This document shows positions 1 to 5,575 of a stretch of 8,098 nucleotides of DNA, in pieces (the stretch's first letter is position 1; every line of letters begins with the position of its first letter). The DNA lies in assembly GCA_903879995.1 (NCBI GenBank), contig CAIRNW010000262.1, positions 1 through 8,098 on the forward strand, written 5' to 3'. This stretch comes from an uncultured Bacteroidota bacterium. Lineage in GTDB: Bacteria; Bacteroidota; Bacteroidia; Chitinophagales; Chitinophagaceae. The position numbers were made by a program, and so were the translations under genes. The notes under the pieces are model-generated. The model made no database searches. It had not been told where the DNA came from and saw only the letters and a program-made list of their open reading frames with translations.

Positions 1-2256
1 GAATTTCCACAGAAATATGGAAAACCCATTATATATAGCAAAGCACAGTTTGTCAAAAAATATGGTCAAGAATCATGGAGGCTACAACCACTGGAGAATC
101 AAGTTGTAAAAAACGGAGAGTCTATTGCAGTACGTATTGAAAATCGATTAAAGTTTGATGTAGAATATTATTCTAAAATATTATTAAATGAAACTGAAAA
201 GGATATTGGAAAATATTATCCTCCTGATGAAAAAAATAACAAACCAGTCGCTTACTATTGGGCAAGGGTTGGCACTTGCTCAAATCCAAGTTGTAAAGCT
301 AAAGTTCCTTTATTAAGACAAATGAATTTGGCTAATAAAGCAGATAAAAAAGTGTATCTAAAGCCTAAAATATCAGGTAATAAAATTGAATTTGAATTAA
401 AAAAAGGTGGTCTTTCTGATGAAAGTTGGATTTCCAGAGGAAATTTACTTTGTCCATGTTGTGGCAATACAACTGAAAACTCAGTTTTAAAGCAACAATT
501 TTTAGATGGTAAAATTGAGGATAGGCTACTTGTTTTAATTTTTGATGGTAAGCAAGGAAAAGAATATCGCTTGCCAAGTGAAATCGATTTGAATCCATTA
601 AAAAAACTTCCAATTATTGAGTATAGGCCATCAGAGGCGTTGCCAATAACTTATAGTAAGGCTATGGCTTTTTGTTTATGGAATTTTAATACCTGGGGGG
701 ATATCTTTTCTCACAGAGAACTTGTAGCTTTAAATTCCCTAAGTCGAAATCTAAAAGCACTAAATGTGGAAGAAGATAGAGAGTATGCCCTTTGTATTAG
801 AACATATTTGGCAATATTCTTTAACAGGGTCCTATCACGAGAAACTACTTTTGGATTATGGAATACTATAGGCGAAAAAATTGAACACCCATTTGGCAAA
901 TCTGCTATTCAAATGGTATTTGATTATCCAGAATCAAATCCTTTTGCATCTGTAGGAGGTGGGGCTTTAAATCAGCTCGAATGGATACTGAGATATATTG
1001 AATCAGAATCGAGTTACTTTAATTATACTTCATGTGCAAATTGCTCAAGTGGTGATAAAAATCAATTTAGCCCAAAATTCATAGACTCAGTAATTACTGA
1101 CCCACCTTATTATGATGCTGTTGCTTACGCAGACTTATCTGATTTCTTCTATGTTTGGTTAAAGAGGAATTTACATAATGAATATCCATTAAATTTCGCT
1201 ACACCACAAACTCCAAAGTCTGATGAATGCACTGCATTAAAACATCATCACGAGGAAGATGTGTTAAAAGCTAAAAATCATTTTGAGAAAAAACTAATGC
1301 AAATATTTGATGCAATTCAAATTCAAACAAAGGATACCGTAAGTATAATGTATGCACACCAAAGTACTGAAGCCTGGACTACACTTTGTAATTCTATCTT
1401 AGGTGCTAATATAAATATAACTGGAAGCTGGGCTATTGATACGGAAAGAAGCTCGGCCGGATTAAAAAAGGCGCAAGCTTTTTTATCCTCTTCTGTCACT
1501 GTCTCCTGTAGGCCTTCTCAACGAAAAGGATTCGGAGACTATAAAGAAGTTAAGAAAGCAATTGAACAGACCGTTTCTAAAGAAGTAGAATTACTATATG
1601 GATTAGGCTTCCGCGGTGCTGATTTATTAACTGCCTGTTTTGGCAAAGCCGTCAGCGAGTTCGGCCAATACGAAAAAGTGGAGAAAGCCGATGGCAGCGA
1701 AGTAACCGTTGCCGAGTTACTGGAAATGGCAAGGGAAAGCGCCTTCAATGCTTTGCTCAAAGGATTTGATGGTGATGACTTTACGAAATTTTACATTGGT
1801 TGGTTGCAGCTATACGGTTTTGCCGAAAGCGAGTTTGATGATGCCGCCAAGTTCAGCCGGGTCGGTTTAAGCATTAATGTGGCCGAGCTCTTTTCCGAGT
1901 ATATTCTCATCAAGAACGGCAACAAGCAGACCCTGGGCACTTTTGAAGAGCGTATCCAAGCCAATAAGAACCTTGGCGATAGGGCCAACAATTTCCTGAT
2001 AGACCAGGTGCACCGGGCAATGGCCTTGTACAAGGGCAACAATCGCCATGCGCTGCTGCAATACATCGGCAAAGTAGCTGCCCAGCCGGAAAGCAATTTC
2101 TGGAGGGTGGTCACTTCCTTGTGTGAAGTGCTTCCTGCAGGTAGCAAAGACCATGAGCAAGCCCTTGGGTTGCTCACTAATAAAGACAGTTTGATACGGG
2201 AAGGTAAAACTGTGCGAACGGCAACTACCAACCAAATAAACTTATTTGAATCATGA
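1..2256 (+). CDS. DUF1156-family adenine-specific DNA methyltransferase, 5'-truncated by window edge
   Basis: The frame is open from base 1 with no stop, so the ATG at 322 is an internal Met and the gene starts before the window; 751 residues are visible. It is probably an N6-adenine methylase that marks host DNA as self. A zinc ribbon is seen (C93/C98 of CSNPSC, then CPCC at about 151-154). Motif IV, ITDPPYYDAVAYADLSDFF, lies near 365-383, with DPPY at 367-370, and is the hallmark arrangement of DUF1156 enzymes. VSIMYAHQSTEAW (about 447-459) and SWAIDTER (476-483) follow, then the helical C-terminus usual for the family. The SAM-binding FxGxG-like motif I was not seen; in this family it lies further N-terminal, so it is expected upstream. 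The stop overlaps the next ATG (ATGA). GC rises from about 30% to about 50% after roughly base 1440, which hints at a recombinant gene. The family call is firm; target sequence is unknown. Confidence 0.93.
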   Translation, partial: EFPQKYGKPIIYSKAQFVKKYGQESWRLQPLENQVVKNGESIAVRIENRLKFDVEYYSKILLNETEKDIGKYYPPDEKNNKPVAYYWARVGTCSNPSCKAKVPLLRQMNLANKADKKVYLKPKISGNKIEFELKKGGLSDESWISRGNLLCPCCGNTTENSVLKQQFLDGKIEDRLLVLIFDGKQGKEYRLPSEIDLNPLKKLPIIEYRPSEALPITYSKAMAFCLWNFNTWGDIFSHRELVALNSLSRNLKALNVEEDREYALCIRTYLAIFFNRVLSRETTFGLWNTIGEKIEHPFGKSAIQMVFDYPESNPFASVGGGALNQLEWILRYIESESSYFNYTSCANCSSGDKNQFSPKFIDSVITDPPYYDAVAYADLSDFFYVWLKRNLHNEYPLNFATPQTPKSDECTALKHHHEEDVLKAKNHFEKKLMQIFDAIQIQTKDTVSIMYAHQSTEAWTTLCNSILGANINITGSWAIDTERSSAGLKKAQAFLSSSVTVSCRPSQRKGFGDYKEVKKAIEQTVSKEVELLYGLGFRGADLLTACFGKAVSEFGQYEKVEKADGSEVTVAELLEMARESAFNALLKGFDGDDFTKFYIGWLQLYGFAESEFDDAAKFSRVGLSINVAELFSEYILIKNGNKQTLGTFEERIQANKNLGDRANNFLIDQVHRAMALYKGNNRHALLQYIGKVAAQPESNFWRVVTSLCEVLPAGSKDHEQALGLLTNKDSLIREGKTVRTATTNQINLFES

Positions 2257-3422
2257 TACGGAAGATTAACAGATCGGATTTTAAATACAAAAAGGAGCTA
2301 TCCTTTGATCCGGATGATGTAAATGTTCGTCTCCAAAACTTCCGGGTATCAGACCTTTTAAAACTGATTGATCCGGCTGTTTTTGATGAGTTAAAGAACG
2401 TAGACATGTACTTTCCAAATACTGAAGAAATTGAAAGTTACACAGATATTGAAACAGAAATTGACATTGAAAGTGAAGACGAATTGCAGCGTAAAAAGGA
2501 TTTATGGAACCCTATACAGAAAAGTCGCTTCATTGAGTCTTTAATGATCAAACTGCCTATACCAATGTTCTATTTGGACGGCACTCAAAAAAAATGGCGA
2601 GTAATTGATGGTCTCCAAAGATTAGGTACAATTATGGGTTTTATTAATAACGATTTTGAACTTAAATCTCTCGAATATTTAGGGCAACAGTGTAATGGGC
2701 TTACGTTTACGCATAAAGATTTCCCTGGTTATTTAAAAGATAGGATTTTGAATGCAGAACTTACGGCCTATGTTATAAACCCTGGCACACCAGAAGATGT
2801 GAAATACAACATCTTTCAGCGTATCAACACCGGTGGCTTGCGTCTTAATGGTCAGGAAATCAGAAATGCAATTTTCAAAGGTAAACCCGTACAGTTTACC
2901 AAGGATTTGGCAGGCGAAAAAACGTTCAAACAAGCAACCAACGGGAAAGTTACTCCCAGACGTATGATGGACAGAGAGTACGCCAATCGTTTTATTGCTT
3001 TTCAGGTTTTCAACTATGAGGACTACAGCGGTAAGATGGATTTGTTTCTTTCAGAAGCATTGTATGACTTGTACCACAGAAGCGAAAATGATTTGAACGA
3101 AATAAGAAGCCTGTTCAAATTGAGCATGCATCGAGCTACCGAAATATTTGGTGGCTACGGCTTTTATAGGCCAAAGGATAATGGTGAATGGGGACGCCAA
3201 CCCAATAAGGCTGTTTTTGATACAATATCCTGGAATTTGGTCGAACTATCCGATAATCAATTCACCAAAATTCTGAATCACCGTGATCGCTTCATCAAAG
3301 AATATTCATCCTATATGAATAAAGAGGAAGCGATGTTTAAATCAGTAAACGATACAACAGGTTCAAAAACTGCCGTGACCAATAGATTCAGATTGTTAAA
3401 CGAATTTTTAAAATCATTTTAA
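2253..3422 (+). CDS. DUF262 domain protein (GmrSD/SspE N-terminal-like), without HNH domain
   Basis: This 389-residue protein starts at an ATG that overlaps the methylase stop by 4 bases, so translation is probably coupled. DUF262 hallmarks appear in order: QKSRFIESL at 89-97, IKLPIPMFYL at 99-108, the nucleotide-hydrolysis signature as DGLQRLGTI at 119-127 (DGQQR in most relatives), and FQRINTGGLRLNGQEIR at 188-204. In GmrSD and SspE this ParB/Srx-like domain uses NTP and is joined to a DUF1524 HNH nuclease that cuts modified or unmarked DNA. No HNH-like motif is visible here; residues about 240-389 are an unassigned helical-looking tail. A strongly acidic segment lies at about 58-80. The immediate neighbour is a DUF3696-type ATPase, a pairing that suggests one complex. 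Sensor, regulator or weak nuclease are all possible. The domain call is strong; the role is inferred. Confidence 0.92.
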   Translation: MIRKINRSDFKYKKELSFDPDDVNVRLQNFRVSDLLKLIDPAVFDELKNVDMYFPNTEEIESYTDIETEIDIESEDELQRKKDLWNPIQKSRFIESLMIKLPIPMFYLDGTQKKWRVIDGLQRLGTIMGFINNDFELKSLEYLGQQCNGLTFTHKDFPGYLKDRILNAELTAYVINPGTPEDVKYNIFQRINTGGLRLNGQEIRNAIFKGKPVQFTKDLAGEKTFKQATNGKVTPRRMMDREYANRFIAFQVFNYEDYSGKMDLFLSEALYDLYHRSENDLNEIRSLFKLSMHRATEIFGGYGFYRPKDNGEWGRQPNKAVFDTISWNLVELSDNQFTKILNHRDRFIKEYSSYMNKEEAMFKSVNDTTGSKTAVTNRFRLLNEFLKSF

Positions 3423-3423
3423 A

Positions 3424-4566
3424 ATGATAACACGCATAGAATTAAAGAACTTCAAAATATTTGAGCAGGAGCCCTTTGATTTGGCACCGCTAACGCTATT
3501 TACCGGTATCAATGGTATGGGTAAATCAAGTGTTATCCAATCTTTACTGTTGCTCAAACAAAGCTACATGAGCAAACAGTTGCAGTATGAAGAAACTGTG
3601 GAGCTTGAAAATAATGGCTTGGTTGACCTGGAAAACTGTGGAGAACTTTGCAATAAAAAGGCTTCACCTAAAATCGTAGAAATTTCTATTGAGAATAGCG
3701 ATAAACAAAAATTCAAATGGTCAATAGATGCATCAAATCCCGACGAGAAAAAGGCAAAGTTTACATTCGAGGGAGATACTGCCTATAGGAACGAAGCCTT
3801 GTTTCAAGATAGCTTTCAGTATTTGACTGCCGAACGTATAGGCCCGAGAAAGAGTTATGAAAAAGTATTTACGGCACGAACGCATAATACCCTTTTAGGG
3901 ATTCAAGGCGAAAAAACTCCTGCGTTCATTCAAACAGCTATTTCAGAAAATGCGGAAATAGGCATTGAAGCCTTGATACATCCATCTTTAAAAGAAACAG
4001 ATAAAAGTCCCTTGGACGATTCTAAACTCCTTTACAGAAATATCAACGCTTGGTTGGGTGACATATTAGGCAGGCCGGTTACAGCAAAAGTATCTGACGA
4101 AGGAAAAGACAAAGTAAGATTAACGTTCTCAATCAAAGGGGGACAGGGAGAAGACTTTTCTGCCTTGCAGGTAGGTTTTGGTTTCAGTTTTAGCTTACCA
4201 GTGATAGTTGCCCCGCTAAATGCCAAACCCGGTGATTTACTCATTATCGAAAATCCAGAGGCTCATCTTCATCCTTCGGCTCAATCTAAAATTGGAATGT
4301 TACTCGCTTTGGCTGCTCAAAATGGCGTACAGGTGATTGTGGAAACGCATAGTGATCATGTAATCAACGGAATTAGGGTAATGGTAAAAGGCCATGAGGC
4401 TTATGGTAAAGTAGAAAGTGACATAACCAAAATCCACTTCTTTCATCAAAACGATAACGAAGTGGGAAGAAGGGTTTTAACCGTAGGGCCAACAGGTAAA
4501 TTAAGTGGTTGGCCTAAGGGCTTTTTTGATGAGTGGGAAAAGAATCTAAGAACTTTAATTGGTTAA
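3424..4566 (+). CDS. AAA/ABC-like ATPase with DUF3696 C-terminus
   Basis: The 380 residues begin one base after the previous stop; the leader is A/T-rich with no Shine-Dalgarno. The start ITRIELKNFKIF is typical of SMC/RecF/OLD-like ATPases. Walker A is GINGMGKSS at 28-36 (Lys34). QYLTAERIGPR at 132-142 is a family signature. A degenerate ABC-signature region, LQVGFGFSFSLPV, lies at 248-260. Walker B is LLIIENPEAHLHP at 272-284, and ETHSDHVINGIR at 307-318 contains the switch histidine. The end, with GKLSGWPKGFFDEW at 358-371, matches the DUF3696 tail. There is no long coiled coil and no Toprim nuclease domain, so it is neither a full SMC nor an OLD nuclease; it is likely an ATP-dependent clamp or switch that controls its partners. 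Position between a DUF262 gene and a putative effector supports that, by inference. Confidence 0.94.
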   Translation: MITRIELKNFKIFEQEPFDLAPLTLFTGINGMGKSSVIQSLLLLKQSYMSKQLQYEETVELENNGLVDLENCGELCNKKASPKIVEISIENSDKQKFKWSIDASNPDEKKAKFTFEGDTAYRNEALFQDSFQYLTAERIGPRKSYEKVFTARTHNTLLGIQGEKTPAFIQTAISENAEIGIEALIHPSLKETDKSPLDDSKLLYRNINAWLGDILGRPVTAKVSDEGKDKVRLTFSIKGGQGEDFSALQVGFGFSFSLPVIVAPLNAKPGDLLIIENPEAHLHPSAQSKIGMLLALAAQNGVQVIVETHSDHVINGIRVMVKGHEAYGKVESDITKIHFFHQNDNEVGRRVLTVGPTGKLSGWPKGFFDEWEKNLRTLIG

Positions 4567-4568
4567 GA

Positions 4569-5573
4569 ATGTACGCTTATTTAAACGACATATCACTCAA
4601 TTATCCGATTGACGGTATTGGTAATTCTACGGAACTCCTATCAGAAGTTATCAGAATTTCAAACCACTTGTGGGATGAATACTCCATTGAATATACCAAA
4701 GTTCCAAAGGATTTTAAAGACAAAAAGATAGCTGGTCAATATTCGATAAAAGAAATTATTGAAAGCTACGAAGACGATGAAGAAGGTGAATATAATGAAT
4801 TTGCAGATTTAAGATTTGAGCTAGTGGGCTTTCTGGGGAATAGAGTATTTACAAATATTGATGAAATTGAAGAAGAAATTCTGAATGAAATTACATCAAA
4901 AAATGCTTGGGTATCTGTATCAACTATGGATTCTCAATCTCAACTACTTACAGGGGCTTATCTTTTGAAAATGCCCACAGTAAGTTTTCGCACTGATTCC
5001 TTTTTCGAAGTTGATTATTTGCTATGTAAATATCACATAGAGTATTCTAAGGACAATATAAAAACTAAGGATATTCATTTAAAGAACCTTTTTAGTATCG
5101 AAAGTTTAGAGAATCATAAGCAATACCTAATAGAGGTAAAAAAGGCCATTCAATTTGGTACTCAAAATTGGGATGCAACAAAAAATCCCATTTGGAATGA
5201 TAAGACTAAGGACCTACTAGAAGAAATGCAATTTCCACAAAGCTTGGAGGGGCGTAAAGATAAAATATCCGAATTAAAAGAAGTCGGTGAGTTAGTTGCC
5301 GAGCTTAATGGATGGATAAAGGATAATAACATAACGAAGTATAATGGAAGCAAAAATCACATTCGCTTGATTTTTACGACTTATTCCCGACCAGGGGAAG
5401 CCTACCTGTCGATTGATATGAAAAACCCAAAAGGTTGCTTTGAACATTATGATCATAGAGGGCAACACTTAGGGGAAATATCCTTCAAAGATGGTAAGCC
5501 GATACCTAGAGGAGGCTCTGACACCGGAAAAGACACTAAAGGAAAGCACAATTTAAAATTGAAAAGAAGTTAA
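4569..5573 (+). CDS. Uncharacterised protein with colicin E3-like C-terminal segment; possible effector
   Basis: I do not recognise the full protein. From the ATG at 4569, two bases after the ATPase stop, it has 334 residues. A GTG at 4533 in frame would add 12 residues and overlap the ATPase by 34 bases, so ATG is preferred. The N-terminal half is acidic (EDDEEGEYNEF region near 63-73) and has a central stretch STMDSQSQLLTGAYLL. Near 222 there is FPQSLEGR. The last 55 or so residues (about 280-334) read SIDMKNPKGCFEHYDHRGQHLGEI, here split only by positions 282-305, then a lysine-rich KGKHNLKLKRS end. This resembles the colicin E3 16S-rRNase domain (Asp, Glu, then xGQHLG and a basic tail), but the catalytic His is Asn or displaced, so activity is uncertain. 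No separate immunity gene follows. It is AT-rich (28% GC in 4741-4800), unlike the next gene. The gene is secure; the toxin idea is tentative. Confidence 0.82.
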   Translation: MYAYLNDISLNYPIDGIGNSTELLSEVIRISNHLWDEYSIEYTKVPKDFKDKKIAGQYSIKEIIESYEDDEEGEYNEFADLRFELVGFLGNRVFTNIDEIEEEILNEITSKNAWVSVSTMDSQSQLLTGAYLLKMPTVSFRTDSFFEVDYLLCKYHIEYSKDNIKTKDIHLKNLFSIESLENHKQYLIEVKKAIQFGTQNWDATKNPIWNDKTKDLLEEMQFPQSLEGRKDKISELKEVGELVAELNGWIKDNNITKYNGSKNHIRLIFTTYSRPGEAYLSIDMKNPKGCFEHYDHRGQHLGEISFKDGKPIPRGGSDTGKDTKGKHNLKLKRS

Positions 5574-5575
5574 CA

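Larger units (their letters stand above)
2253..5573 (+). other. Three-gene cassette embedded between methylase and DUF499 ATPase
   Basis: DUF262, DUF3696 ATPase and the E3-like candidate effector form a compact block that splits the DUF1156 and DUF499 genes. Junctions are 4-base overlap, +1, +2 and +2 bases, so the block is in one transcript with its hosts. The position matches the idea of Hma-embedded candidate defence modules, where diverse cargo sits inside a helicase-methylase-ATPase locus. I saw no terminal repeats, integrase or transposase, so insertion was probably by homologous recombination through the flanking conserved genes. Function as a separate antiphage module is inference. 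Confidence 0.7.

Noticed and set aside
1791..2235. Two antisense open frames of 122 and 146 codons opposite the methylase C-terminus
   Set aside because: They lie wholly opposite a well-conserved coding region in its GC-richer part and show no recognisable motif; shadow frames.
322..2256. Methylase starting at the ATG at 322
   Set aside because: The same frame stays open back to base 1, and the first zinc-ribbon cysteines (277-294) lie upstream of this ATG, so it is an internal methionine.
3424..4566. OLD-family nuclease or Septu/Gabija-type ATPase
   Set aside because: There is no Toprim domain after the ATPase, and the GWPKGFFDEW ending points to DUF3696 instead.
4533..4568. GTG start for gene 4
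   Set aside because: It would overlap the ATPase gene by 34 bases and add 12 residues of ATPase-overlapping sequence; the ATG at 4569 fits the 1-2 base spacing of the other junctions.
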